Positions 53,020 to 64,000 are shown, counted from the stretch's first letter. The stretch: 64,000 nucleotides of DNA from Meghimatium bilineatum (GCA_034231615.1 CM067298.1:26306528-26370527); one strand, 5' to 3'. Numbers and translations are program-made. Notes: a model not told the origin generated them from the sequence alone.

Positions 53020-53130
53020 GTATCTCTTCTCAAGTTGTAATTTTTGCAATTATGTACATCTTCTCAAGTTGTAATTGTTGCAATTATGTATATCTTCTCA
53101 AGTTGTAATTGTTGCAATTATGAACATCTA
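53020..53130. repeat. roughly 33-bp tandem repeat, about 3.5 copies
   Basis: TTGCAATTATGTACATCTTC with TCAAGTTGTAATTG. A diverged continuation reaches about 53360. Confidence 0.85.
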
Positions 53131-53454
53131 CTAAAGTTGCAATTGTTGAAGTTATTGTTGAAGATGTAAGTATTGCATTTATGTAGTTCTACATATGTAA
53201 TTGTCGTAATAATGTAGCCTGCAGAGATTGTACTTGTAAATCATGTAATTGTTGCCATTTTGTAATATGTAAAGGTGTGATTGTTGCATGATATAGCATG
53301 TATGGGTATAATTGTTAAATGTTATATGTAAGTGTTGTAAAGGTGGCCTTACTGCAATAAGCCTATGTTAATGTGTGGATGTTGCAATGAAATTGTAAAG
53401 ATGTGGCTGTATCAAATATGTAACCATTAATCAGGATATGTACCTTCAGTTCAC

Positions 53455-53530
53455 TTTGTACTTTTTTATTATTGATAGTCCATACTTCACATCCATAAAA
53501 ATAATTAGTTCATATAACACCCATATCCCT
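53455..53530 (-). mobile_element. short LINE RT fragment, inverted to its neighbour
   Basis: The minus strand reads NYFYGCEVWTINNKKV, the Y-G-C-E-x-W-T box of LINE polyproteins. Confidence 0.55.
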
Positions 53531-53549
53531 CAATTTCGTATATGTATTG

Positions 53550-53945
53550 ATATGGATATATGGAAACGACAGCACAAGACAGACGTAAACTTGTGACAGC
53601 TGAAATGGCATGCTTACGCAGAATCCTAGGAATATCGCTAAGAGACAGGGTGAGGAATGAGGACATCCGACAAAAAACCAGCCCTACCCCAATCTTAGAA
53701 TACATCAAGAGACAGCAGATAGAATGGTTTGCACACATCAGCAGACGACCATCAGACGGCATACCATATCAAGCTATGCTACACAGATACAGCGAAGGCA
53801 GACCTAGAGGTCGACCACGAAATCTATGGACAACTGAAATAAAAGAGGCGACAAATTCTACAATATACTCAGCACACACGTATCCAGAAAACTCTTCTAC
53901 CCCTGACGCCGAAAGGCGTTATATTGAGGTTATCTTCTTGTAGAA
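53550..53945 (+). mobile_element. LINE RT C-terminal remnant with an open frame
   Basis: The open frame (53560-53943) reads DRRKLVTAEMACLRRILGIS, LRDRVRNEDI, QQIEWFAHISRRPSD, EGRPRGRPRNLWTTEIKEAT and ends PENSSTPDAERRYIEV. It belongs to the same family as 33490-34010. It lacks the endonuclease and palm. Confidence 0.88.
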
Positions 53946-54234
53946 GCTTCATGGCACATCATCTATACAATTATGTTTTTTATTTTGTTGTTGAAATGTG
54001 TTTCATGTTTACCTGAATATATATGTATGCACCCTCTGTGGTTGGGAAGGAGCCAGAGATGTACTGTGCAGCACTGGGGAGGAGGAAACTGACAGCACTG
54101 TTTTTTCCTATGACTGAGACCCATAATAGAGGCACAGTGACTCAGGACGTGACAATCCTTTTGACTTGAACTATTTGTTGCATGCCTAGAGCAGTAGAGA
54201 AGTTCGGCATAACCAGTAGTCAATTGGTGGCGGG

Positions 54235-54445
54235 GAATGAGCACAGTGAACCCTATCTTGGCTACTGGCTAGAAGCAGTGCATAGGTTGAAACCTACCTT
54301 CCTGGAGGTGTGATAGTTATTCTCTGGTTCTATCCCGGGGTGGGCTGAAAAATCACCCACTTCCCAGCAATATAATGCCATTTAATGGCATTATGTCAAA
54401 GGGCATGAGTCCATGGACCGCTGGATCAGCAACCAACCAACCAAC
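54235..54445 (+). mobile_element. SINE-C copy (CAAC tail)
   Basis: GGGGAATGAGCACAGTGAAC, TCTGGTTCTATCCCGGGGTG, CACTTCCCAGCAATATAATG, TGGACCGCTGGATCAGCAAC and the tail CAACCAACCAAC. A TTCTATCCC segment may be a worn B box. Confidence 0.78.
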
Positions 54446-55310
54446 TATGTATTTCTATGACTAACACAATACTACGATATATTACTATAATTGATATAAT
54501 ACTATTTAATGACGTAGTATTATTATAATTGAAGTATTGCTATAAGTAATATATCACTATATGAATGTGATTCTTTAACTGATGTATTGCAATATGGATG
54601 TAATACTGTAACTGATGTATTTCTATAGGTATGTAGTATAAATCATGTATTATTGTTAAATGTATTCCTATAACTTATGTATTGCTATAAGGGATGTATT
54701 ACTACAACTGACGTATTACTATATGTAATGTATTAATATAATTGATATATTGCAAAAACTGCAATATTATATATATAAATGATGTATTACTATAAATAAT
54801 ATATTACTATAACTGATGTATTACAATAACTGATCTATTACTATAACTGATGTATAGCTATAAGTGATGTATTACTATAACTGATATATTGCTATAAATT
54901 ATGTATTACTATAACTGATGTATTGCCAACCCTAATTGTGTCAGCAAGTATTGTGTCAGTCGTAGTAATACATCATTTAAAATTTTACATCAGTAATATC
55001 GTTACAGCTATTATATTATTACATCATTTATATTAACATTACACCAGCTGCATTAATTGCGGCTGCTAATAAATTAAGTATTTATATAACTGATGTAATA
55101 CTACACTGATGTAATACTACAGGTGATGTAATACTACAGGTGATGTAATACTACAACTGATGTAATACTACAACTTATGTAATACTATAGCTGCTGGAAT
55201 ACAATAACTAATATACAACTATAACTTATGTGTTACTATAGCTGCTGGAATACAATAACTAATATACAACTATAACTTATGTGTTACTATAGCTGCTGGT
55301 GTAATATTTT
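54440..55310. repeat. AT-rich 17-18-bp tandem repeat, heterogeneous
   Basis: CTATAACTGATGTATTA and its variants fill 54440-54920. A related block of GTAATACTACAACTGATGTA lies at 55085-55190. A 53-bp unit containing TAACTTATGTGTTACTATAG occurs two to three times at 55195-55310. Confidence 0.85.
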
Positions 55311-55474
55311 AACCTTTTTAATCCTAGACATGTGTAGTCGTTTTACCAATATTTAGCTGGGTAAGGGAAGTAGTGATAGTCAAGGGATTTGAAAGCAGGT
55401 TAGATTTTCGACAAATAAGATAGTGCATTGTCTCACTGTTACACCGACTCCATACAACTGACTAACAGAACACA

Positions 55475-55585
55475 TGAACATACAGACATCCATTCTGTCT
55501 TGTCTGTATTACAGACATATCATCCATTCTGTCAAGTCTGTATTACCTGCATCCATTCTATCTAGTCTGTACTACAAACATATCA
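55475..55585. repeat. roughly 35-bp repeat, 3 copies
   Basis: CATCCATTCTGTCTTGTCTG followed by TATTACAGACATAT-like sequence. Confidence 0.8.
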
Positions 55586-56094
55586 TAATTATGATCTCAA
55601 CATTTCTTCCTCAATTTTTTCCGACCTGTTTCATTTTTCTGCCGGAAATAGCATTCAACAGTAAACAGGACTGGAAGCAGAAATATGCGAACATGTCCTA
55701 CAGTTCAAACTGGCATGGCCACCCACACACTCCTACTCATCCAACTCGCACGTACTCAAACTAATTCAGCAAAAATAACTAATGTAGCCATGCAGATGGG
55801 TGTCCGGTCAGCGAGGGGGAACTTAAAAACATAATGTTTATTTTTTTATTTTTTTATTTGTTTTATTATAAAAGTGGCAACTCCGCTAAGTGGATAAACT
55901 AGTAGGTGTGTCCAGGTACGGAGGTACATTATAGTGCGCGTAGAGTCAAGTAATAGATGAGTAAAGTTCTAGAAACATCGAATAATCGACAGGAAATGGA
56001 AGGGAATGGTTGAATTTATCTGCGTGATCTAAAACGTAATCTACATGCTGAAAGACACGGAAACGGAGAAGGAACTAAATATTTTAAATTTTTT

Positions 56095-56170
56095 CTATCT
56101 ATCCATATATCCATCCATCCATCCTCCCATCCATCCTCCCATCCATCCATCTACCCATCCATTCATCCAT
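56095..56170. repeat. (CATC)n microsatellite
   Basis: CCATCCATCCATCCTCCCAT-type run. Confidence 0.93.
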
Positions 56171-56500
56171 CACTGACATTTTCTAGTTGTTCTTTGTTAA
56201 TGACTATTGTAGGTGTGAGTTCATCTCTGTTTATATGCATTATCTTTGTTATTTTTGTATTGAGGAGCGGTTTGTGTGTCTTGCTATAATGTTTTACTGA
56301 CATAATAATCTGATCTAAACCTATGAGTATCCTTGGTTTTAGTGTAGTGTAACCTGCATACCCCTAATATCTGGACTCTCATGTTCTCCGATATTAAGGG
56401 GTTGAAACTGTTCATAACATGGGTTGTTTCGTACATTTCTCACGATAATTTCTGCGTATATATTGAACATATTCTGTTATACAGAATAAAGAACGGAATG
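56165..56500 (-). mobile_element. non-LTR retrotransposon RT remnant
   Basis: The minus strand reads FNIYAEIIVRNVRNN, and further on KITKIMHINRDELTPTIVIN then KEQLENV. These are the LFN-x-Y-A-E segment before the catalytic box and the K-T-K-x-M-x-I ... I-N-x-x-x-x-E-x-V segment after it. The palm box itself is lost in frame changes. It abuts the CATC microsatellite. Confidence 0.65.
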
Positions 56501-57751
56501 TATAGAATCGTGATTTACAACTAGTCTGCGATATTTACATATTTATGACTTTACATCTCATTTTTGGATGATTTGATTGGAATGTGATCTTTCGCTGGGT
56601 GGGGAACTGCATGCCTAACTCTGCTGTTGTCTCTAACTAAGGCAGTAGAGACGATTTTTGTTGTGTGTTTTCCTTAATGTACGCTTAATCACTTTTTTTC
56701 CCTGAGGGATTTTTATGATTTGTTTAAGAACACAGCACCAAAAAAGGGGGGAGGGGTGTGGTAGGGGTTTTATCGTGTCAGTTGCTAGGTACTAAATATT
56801 ATAGACCTATTTTATTTTGTTAGGGGGTTTGAACCTTTCAAAGGTTCAAACCCAGCCATATTTCCCATCTTACGTCATGCACGGTACCTACTAGTATCAC
56901 TTGTGGTGTATCCAACTTATTAGCTATTAACATCAGGTTTCCTATGTTTGTTACAATATGACAATTATAGTGGGATGAAAATATGTGTGCCTATCTTCTG
57001 CCTATCAAAATAGGTCTTTCTGAACGTATTTGTATTGTATATAAAATCCCTACAACCAAAACATGTGTGATTAATGGCTGGGTCCTGTCTAGAATATGCA
57101 GCCAGAATTGGCACTGTGTATTATGTACGTGATCGTTAGTTGCTCAAGGGGCATCCTGTACGAGTGGATTAATGCATGAACGTTTGAATTACAAAAACTA
57201 CTGGCTAAAGGGAAATCAAACTTTCTTAATGATCCATTGACTCTTATCGTGAATTTCATTTATCACTTTGGTTATACTCTGCGTTATATTCTGCATAAAA
57301 GAGCTAGTAACAGAAACAGTTATGTTACATAACACCCAAAAGTTTCTTATTGTAAAAGATAGACGTCCAATCTAATGTTACTGTTGAGAAGACTCGAACA
57401 TCGTTATGTGCACTTTATATATATATATGAAATAATAAATTATATGCATTGCACTGTAGAGGCATGTGATATTGATATAAAGATTGATTCTATGCCAGAG
57501 TAAAAGAATCGGTCTCCAGCAGGTTTTACCACAGGGGAAATTATACGTTTATTATACGTTTATACGAAATTATAGGGTTGTTAACCCCATGTTCAACCTG
57601 TTTCATCGTTTCGTACGACCTATATGGCAGACGGTAGTGTTAATATATTGTGTTGCATCTCGGTTCCCGATCACCCATATATGATATGACGTATATCATA
57701 AGGTTGAATTAGGCTCAAAGAAACATCTATTTCAGCTTTGTCTAGCTAAAA

Positions 57752-57924
57752 TAATGAGGCCTTCATTCGGTATGTTTTTTGATTATTGTTATATTTTCGA
57801 TTGGTTAATATTTACATACTTGGAGTAGCCGTAGCTATTTTTGGCATGCGATTCCAAGTATATAAATATTGACCAACGGATAACACGGGAATAATCAAGA
57901 AAAGGACGAATGAACGCTTCATTA
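57752..57924. mobile_element. foldback MITE, copy 1
   Basis: The left end TAATGAGGCCTTCATTCG and right end CGAATGAACGCTTCATTA are inverted repeats. The pairing continues inward (GATTATTGTTATATTTTC with CGGGAATAATCAAG; TTGGTTAATATTTACATACT with AAGTATATAAATATTGACCA), so almost the whole 173 bp can fold as one hairpin. Confidence 0.82.
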
Positions 57925-57989
57925 CTTCAGCTGGATGGCCTGTACAGTCGCGAGCCATATCTTGGGAACAGTGATATTATTTTTCAACT

Positions 57990-58235
57990 ATCCGTATAAC
58001 ATAAGTTTAACAATCCTGGTTACCATAAGTCTGACAATCCTTACTATCACAAGCCTTACAATTCTGACTACTACATTCCTGACAACCACAAGCCTTACTA
58101 CCACAATCCTGACTACTATAAGCCTGGCAATTCTGACTACCACATGCCGGACAATTGACAAACATTGTACCACAAGCCGGATAATTGACAAACGTTGTAC
58201 CACAAGCCGGACAATTGACAGATATTGTACGACAT
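57990..58235. repeat. short tandem repeats
   Basis: 18-20-bp units like AATCCTGACTACCACAAGCC, passing into three copies of a roughly 30-bp unit (ACCACAAGCCGGACAATTGA). Confidence 0.85.
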
Positions 58236-59265
58236 GTGGGTTAAATTTAGAGTAATCATTGTCATGTAACACATTTGACTTTCCCGTGAATTGGCTGTCG
58301 ATACAAAGTTTACCCGAAATGACAAATGAAAATCTTGGAAAAGTAAAATGCGTCTCTTTAGAAGGATGCTTCCCGATAAGCGGGCAGGACTGCATACTTG
58401 ACTAAAAACATGCCACCATCCTGTTAGATAAGTGTACTAAACCTCAGCATTGTAGCTGGAGTAGAACTTTCCTGCAGGGATGGATTTTTTTCAAGGCAAT
58501 GATCAAGATATGTTATAAAGATGCCAGCCCCTCTATTTTATGATTGATACAGTTTCATGACATGAACCCCGAATTATATGGCTTTAGACAGCACACACGA
58601 AGAAATTAAACCAAAAAAAGTTCACAAGCTTATTTTGAAAATGACAGACCAGATTTACACAATCATCACCACCATCATACAGCCTTAACCCATCAGGTCG
58701 TAGGGGTACCACATTGGATACTTCAGCAAACAGAGTCCTCCAACAGGCACACATACAAATTATATCTTGGTTGATCGACAGCTACGGTAGCAACAAGAGT
58801 GTTTTTGTATCACGAAGTGGTAGCGTGTAAAAAATAATGTACTGAACGTTATTTTTCAGCAATATGAACATTCCAAATAATAACAGTATTTTAAATGAAT
58901 AAAATTAATATTTATTTCTAAGCTTTAATGTTCATATTCTAATCCAACCAGAACCGTTGGACCAGAATCACAAAATAATTATAATAATATGGAACCGACG
59001 AAGAGAACAAGAGTTGCTATTATGTGCAGATTATAATTCTGCCAAAACGACTCAAACACAAATGAATGACATCTGTTTGTAGTCTATTCAATAACAGATT
59101 TCAACAAGTTTGTTGTGTGGTTGGTTTATCAGATTTCTCTCTTAACATTTCCGCATTTGTTACTGATTTAATTTTATGTTTTCTCAGATTACAATTTCCT
59201 GTATACAATTCCATATTCCATTAGATGTGTTGAACCGTCTGCGTTAGAAGACATCTGCACATAAT

Positions 59266-59438
59266 TAATTAGGCCTTTATTAGTTACTTTTTATTATTGT
59301 CGTGTTTCCATTGGTCACTATTTATATACATGAAGTCGCTTGCCAAAAATAGCCAAGGCGACTCCAAATATATAAATAATGACCAATCTAAATCATGACA
59401 ATAGGCAAAAACGTAACGAATGAAGTCCTAAATAATTA
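59266..59438. mobile_element. foldback MITE, copy 2
   Basis: TAATTAGGCCTTTATTAGTT and the right end AACGAATGAAGTCCTAAATA pair. The inner stem has CCATTGGTCACTATTTATAT with ATATAAATAATGACCAA and the tip GTCGCTTGCCAAAAATAGCC. The order and stem match copy 1, about 1.5 kb away, with substantial divergence. Confidence 0.8.
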
Positions 59439-59689
59439 TGTGCAGCGGTCTTATAAGAACAGTAGATGGTCGTGGTTGAACCCGCTTGTAACAGCGTGAT
59501 AAGATATGGTAGGGCTGATAAATGTTGAGCAACTCAAGTCACATCATCTTGGAAGTCTTTCTTATATTTACAGATGTTTGATGAAACGTAGTGTAAACTA
59601 ACAGTGAGTAATGTCAGTGTTCAACGCTATTAGACAACACATTTATATAATGGCAGAAAAACATATAGATAAATTACACAGCTAAATTC

Positions 59690-60240
59690 CATAGACAAAT
59701 GAATTACATAGATTTAAAGCTTGATTACATATGAATCTCATAGATAAAAAAATATATTACAGAGACATATAGATTGAAAGCTAGATTACATAGACACACA
59801 AATCACATAGATTGACAGCTAGATTACATAGACATACAAATAACATAAAATAAAATAGATTGAAAGCTAGATTAAATAGACACACAAATCACATAGATTG
59901 AAAGCTAGAATACATAGACATACACATCGCATAGGCTGAAAGCTAAATGTCATAGATATATAAATCACATAGATTGAAAGCTAGATGACATACATATATA
60001 AATCACATAGATTGAAAGCTAGATGACATAGATATATGAATTACATAGATTGAAAGCTAGATGACATAGATATATGAATCACATAGGTTGAAAGCTAGAT
60101 GACATAGATATATGAATTACATAGATTGAAAGCTAGATGACATAGATATATGAATCACATAGGTTGAAAGCTAGATGACATAGATATATGAATCACATAG
60201 ATTGAAAGCTAGATGACATAGGCTAGATATATAGATAATA
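59690..60240. repeat. 38-bp minisatellite, about 14 copies
   Basis: ATAGATTGAAAGCTAGATGA plus CATAGATATATGAATCAC; more diverged before about 59940. Confidence 0.94.
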
Positions 60241-60989
60241 CACATGCAGTAGATACAATGTTCAGTAAAGAGGAGGTTTCGTCTAAAAAATAGGTATTCG
60301 CCAACTTTTAGATTGTAATTCCCTTTTTTATGACCGCAGTGACGGCCTTATTTGTGAAAAATTGTTAAGGGGGGGGGGGTGTCCCCTTATTTTTACATAC
60401 CTAGGACTAAAGCCATCTTTTTCCAATTAGCTAAGCGTTTATTTTCACCTCATCCATCTACGGGGCTTATTAACAATCTTAGACAGGCGTGATTTGTATT
60501 GTCTTACTTGTCTGACTATTTCTACTTTAAACCATATTAGACATCATGCCTGTCTAATATGTTTGTCTGGCTGTCCGCTGTCAAAAAGTAAATAAATAGA
60601 GGAAAACAGATATAGATAACAAGATAAAATAAAGTAACCAAGCGACTAGCAGACCTGATCTTTGTTATATGGAAGAGCTCAAAGAATCTGACACACATGA
60701 TATCCGATTAGCCGAGACTCGAGTGAGGAAACAGACACAAAATAAGATAAATGAGCACAGAAAGCCAATTTAATGAAGGATGAACGGCGGGAGGGCAAAC
60801 AAGACAACCTCTGGGGTCAAGGAAGAAACAAAGAGAGAAAAGATATTTCAAAAATAACAGAACTAAGAAAAGATTGAACAGAAAAAAATACGATTGTTGT
60901 GACAGGCTTCGTGATATTCCACCTCCGTAATTTCCTTTAATGGTTACACGTCGCGATATAGGACTTATTGGCTCCTACTCTGTGTCGTC

Positions 60990-61270
60990 TCATGGCAGTC
61001 ATCTCCCTCCTATTCTTTGTCTTCTCATCCCCAGCAATCTTCCTCCTACTCTTTGTCTTCTCATCGCAGCAACTCTCTCCTACTCCCTACTACTCTTTGT
61101 CTTCTCATCCCAGCAATCTCCCCCTACTCCTTGTCTTCTCATCCAAGCAATCTCCCTCCTACTCTTTGTCTTCTCATCCCAGCAATCTCCCTCCTACTAT
61201 TAGTCTTCTCATCCCAGCAATCTCCCTCCTACTCTTTGTCTTCTCATCCCAGCAATCTCCCTCCTACTTT
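60990..61270. repeat. 35-bp minisatellite, about 8 copies, strand-asymmetric
   Basis: TCTCATCCCAGCAATCTCCC plus TCCTACTCTTTGTCT. The plus strand is almost purely pyrimidine over long stretches. Confidence 0.94.
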
Positions 61271-61689
61271 TTCATCATTACTCTTATTCGACTCTATATA
61301 CCTTCTTATTCTAATCTCCCCACGTCTACTTACTGCTCCACTTGAGCGTTGAAGCTTTCTAATTAACTCAGAACCCGAAACATTTCCTCAGTTCCATATC
61401 GCTGTTAAGTGTCTCTTCCTCGATCAATTCTTGACTTATATTTGTTCTGTCAGAATTAATGGAAACACACTTCCATTTATTTATGTTACAGATAATTGTC
61501 TTGGAATAATGTAAGGATCATAATTATTGATAAACATGTATTTTCGACAACTCCTGGTTCATTCAAGCCAGTCTAAGTGGTTTGTTTTTATGAGCAGTTA
61601 ATCGTTGTCACTGATATAATTTAAAGCCAGAATATTTTTTTTCTAAATACATTCGTATAAACATTTTGTCACTATATATTATATTTTAG

Positions 61690-61790
61690 CGTTCGTTTTG
61701 ACAGTTCCTCTGGATCTCACTTGTAAGAGAACAAGGGATTTACTAGATTTAAAGGAACGCACAATGCAGAGGACGGAGATATCGTGTACT
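61690..61790 (-). mobile_element. SINE-A2 fragment, old
   Basis: GCGTTCGTTTTGACAGTTCC, CTGGATCTCACTTGTAAGAG and TTACTAGATTTAAAGGAACG match reversed family landmarks with many changes. Confidence 0.5.
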
Positions 61791-62084
61791 ATAGTTTTAC
61801 GTGCTCCACTGGTTTGCCAGGTAGTAGTAATGTATTATAGTCAAATTTCAGGCAAAACAATGCCAAGAAATAGCCAAACCTCTAATTGTTAAAAACATAT
61901 TTACGAAAAAGAAACCAATACATTACATGGTCAGTAACATCTATAATTTTTAAAGTACTTTCACAAGGAATATGTTCAACGGGGTTTAGATCTCCGACTC
62001 AAAACTTTTTCTGGGTCCAGTGATTTATATATACATATATAAATACATGAATGAATATATATAAATGAAGCCACAGGAACACGT

Positions 62085-62150
62085 TTACAAACAGCACACA
62101 GGAAGGCTATCTCCAGAGAACTCTTCTACTCCTGATGCCGCAAGGCAAAC
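62085..62150 (+). mobile_element. LINE 3'-end fragment
   Basis: AGGCTATCTCCAGAGAACTC then TTCTACTCCTGATGCCGCAA. It matches the 3' ends at 33935-33985 and 53885-53920. Confidence 0.7.
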
Positions 62151-62179
62151 AGGGAATTACAACGTATATATATATATAT

Positions 62180-62455
62180 ATTCTTTTTCTGCATACATTC
62201 TAAAATCCCTGTATATCTGTAGGATGTAGTCAAAAGATTGGAATGATGTGTCATAATTTGCAGCTTAGTTGCGACATCTACGGGTTTCACCATAATACAT
62301 CCAACTTCAGCTTGGCTTCTGGGTTATTTGGACCATAAATAGGATGGGGCAGTAAACTGACTCCCATAACCTCATTAGTCGCTTATTACGTCATGCTTGC
62401 AGAGTAACGTTATCGATATTCTTTGCTCCTCTTTCGGACCCCCAACAGCACACTA
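62180..62455 (-). mobile_element. SINE-A copy, full length
   Basis: TTCTTTTTCTGCATACATTC, ATACATCCAACTTCAGCTTG, CTGACTCCCATAACCTCATT, AGTCGCTTATTACGTCATGC and the head CTTTGCTCCTCTTTCGGACC. It lies between two TA tracts. Confidence 0.8.
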
Positions 62456-62462
62456 GCGTTTC

Positions 62463-62583
62463 TATATATATATATATATATATATGTGTGTGAGTGTGTG
62501 CGTGAGTGCGTGCGTGCGTGCGTGTGTGCGTGTGTGTATGTATGTATGTATGTATGTATGTATGTATGTATGTATGTATGTAT
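62463..62583. repeat. compound microsatellite (TA)n-(TG/CG)n-(GTAT)n
   Basis: Three adjoining simple-repeat phases in 120 bp. Confidence 0.97.
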
Positions 62584-63278
62584 AAATTACCAATACATCA
62601 GTGTTCACATTATATAATGCTCTGTAACGCCAGTCCATCAGTGTTTGTACTCAATTTGGCGTTATTTTCCTAATAAATTTGTGTTCTTACTATAGCAGAA
62701 TTTATAATACATGATTTTGGAATTATAGCAAGTTTTACTAGCTTTGCTCTCATACGAAAGTAAATATCTGATTTACTTCTAACGTATTAATGCCATTTTT
62801 TGCATATGATATTTCTCTAGACCTAATAAATATATACTTTATATTGTATATCATGTCCAGTTTTTATAAATGAATGAAATTGTTTGATCTTTGTCGGCAT
62901 CATGCTTATTGTGTATAGAGAAAAGAAATTTTACCACTTCAGATACAACAATAAGCCCCGTCTATCTTGTATTCAAGAGTACAAAACAGTGAAATATCAT
63001 GCTTTAATCATGCCAATTGTATGATAACCCATGACTTCTTATTATTGACTGTAAAAATCCTATACAAATGTGTGTGATATGTTTGTTGGCAAATAGACTT
63101 TTGATATATATCGTAAATAAATTAAAATTGAAACCAAAGACTGCATTGTAATGAAAACTGTAAGTCATAGAGTATATGCCATATCACATTAACACACACA
63201 ATTTCAATTATATACATTAAATATGTGCTTACATCATTTTGAAGTAGGGCACAGCTAGTGAAACGTGTTACAGAGAAG

Positions 63279-63525
63279 GGGTGGACAGAATACGACCCGC
63301 GTGTAAAATTCGGCTCACAAAGCCATTTTCAGTGATCTGCCAAGCTGATTAAAATTACTACATGCATTGGCCAGGGATACGAAAATACTGAGAACATCAC
63401 AGAATCTATATATACAGAAGAAGAAATACGTAGCTCTATGTTTTTCCTGTAACGCATAGAGTTCTCTTATTTAGTAAATAGTCGGATGAAGGTCGTTTAT
63501 TTAGGTAGTTTGGCCCCCCGTGATC
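63279..63525. mobile_element. probable hAT-like MITE
   Basis: GGGGTGGACAGAATACGACC, GCTCACAAAGCCATTTTCAG and GCCAAGCTGATTAAAATTAC resemble the subterminal wording of common hAT MITEs (CAGGGGTGGCCAA...GGCCCGCG). A candidate right end TAGTTTGGCCCCCCGTG lies at about 63507. The target duplication is not clear. Confidence 0.5.
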
Positions 63526-64000
63526 GCAATGAGAGTTCATAATAGTTGATAATTGTTGTCAGAAATCGACATTGTTCGAGTATTGATGCAATAATTTCCC
63601 ATCACATCATACTTTCCTGACCTTAACTTTCATACGTCACTTCTTCACTAAATAGATATGATTAGTTAACCTTTTACATCTGACCTCTGCACACTGCTCA
63701 AACAACTGTCAACAAATACATGGGCCTAGAAATACGTTTTACCTTCCGATGGGCGTCTACTATTTAACTGGTGTAATATTATTTCTACATGCCGTTTGCT
63801 AATGCCATTTATATTTCTGCTCATGAACTAATCGTATAATACTGTTTACATCTGCGTTTCTGTTGTATTCTTAAATTCTAATTTATCGGGAGTTACAAGC
63901 TCTCCAGTAAACGCTGATGCCACTATTTTCCAGAAAGAATACGTTGCATGAACACACATGAAGATGAGACTGGGCAACGTTTTATAAAGCTATAATGTTT

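Larger units (their letters stand above)
52878..64000 (-). other. slit intron (partial) upstream of the domain 1 LRR4 exon
   Basis: More than 11 kb without a detectable exon. It contains LINE remnants (53455-53530, 53550-53945, 56165-56500, 62085-62150), SINE-C (54235-54445), AT-rich tandem repeats (54440-55310), foldback MITEs (57752-57924, 59266-59438), 38-bp and 35-bp arrays (59690-60240, 60990-61270), SINE-A copies (61690-61790, 62180-62455) and a hAT-like piece (63279-63525). I recognise nothing in 55600-56090, 56510-57740, 58250-59250, 60250-60950, 61280-61680, 62600-63270 or 63530-64000. Confidence 0.7.

Noticed and set aside
57935-58395. Frames rich in Thr/Leu/Ile (plus) and Val/Arg (minus)
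   Set aside because: Both come from short tandem repeats at 57990-58235.
63222-63260. Possible further slit exon (donor-like GTAAGC after a short open stretch on minus)
   Set aside because: The stretch reads AVPYFKM, with no LRR or LRRNT pattern and no acceptor at the right distance.

Overview
This is a eukaryotic, AT-rich, repeat-saturated piece of an animal genome. It holds one protein-coding gene, on the minus strand: ten consecutive internal exons of a slit orthologue (secreted axon-guidance ligand of Robo receptors). In transcript order they are 52806-52877, 43271-43342, 34821-34892, 30746-30909, 29573-29717, 22796-22867, 13155-13226, 8410-8481, 6008-6079 and 1813-1884. They join without a phase break into about 295 residues: LRR4-LRR6 and the LRRCT cap of domain 1, then the LRRNT cap and LRR1-LRR5 of domain 2, the Robo-binding domain of the family. 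Eight exons are exactly 72 nt and carry one leucine-rich repeat each. All have AG acceptors and GTRAG or GTATG donors. Earlier exons (signal peptide, LRRNT and LRR1-3 of domain 1) must lie beyond 64000, and later ones (LRRCT of domain 2, domains 3-4, EGF, LamG, CTCK) before position 1. No other convincing host gene is present.

The rest, about 98.5 percent, is intron. Nearly every long intron carries its own unrelated minisatellite: 41-bp at 1-439, 49-bp at 2930-3750, 24-27-bp at 6216-6740, 27-bp at 9262-9935, 51/54-bp at 13298-17347, 35-45-bp at 20585-22038, 38-bp at 24331-25100, 43-bp at 26105-26475, 48-bp around 39440-40370, 37-bp at 47300-48015, 28-bp at 48840-49560, 38-bp at 59690-60240 and 35-bp at 60990-61270. 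Long open frames across these arrays are repeat artefacts.

The most striking object is the 4050-bp array at 13298-17347. It has 77 units of 51 or 54 bp. Read on the gene strand, each unit contains a near-copy of the 3' splice site and first 17 nt of the adjacent slit exon (13155-13226). The array therefore appears to have been seeded by the exon junction and to have multiplied the acceptor about 77 times, many copies with a CTAAC branch-point-like motif in place. An in-frame TAA at the array boundary makes read-through from any decoy into the real exon non-productive.

Mobile DNA is abundant and mostly dead: non-LTR retrotransposon fragments (AP-endonuclease, reverse transcriptase and RNase H pieces, in both orientations), several SINE-like families (one with an AAG-rich tail in about 18 copies, others with tRNA-like B boxes, another with a CAAC tail), hAT-like MITEs and a pair of foldback MITEs. 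Nested insertions give relative ages: SINE inside LINE with a 9/10-matching target duplication, SINE inside a hAT element, and LINE inside a tandem array.

Organism: slit plus large introns, abundant LINE and SINE debris and many long minisatellites fit a bilaterian invertebrate with a big genome. A lophotrochozoan, perhaps a mollusc, is my guess, but nothing in the sequence proves it. Family alignments are from memory; no search was run.
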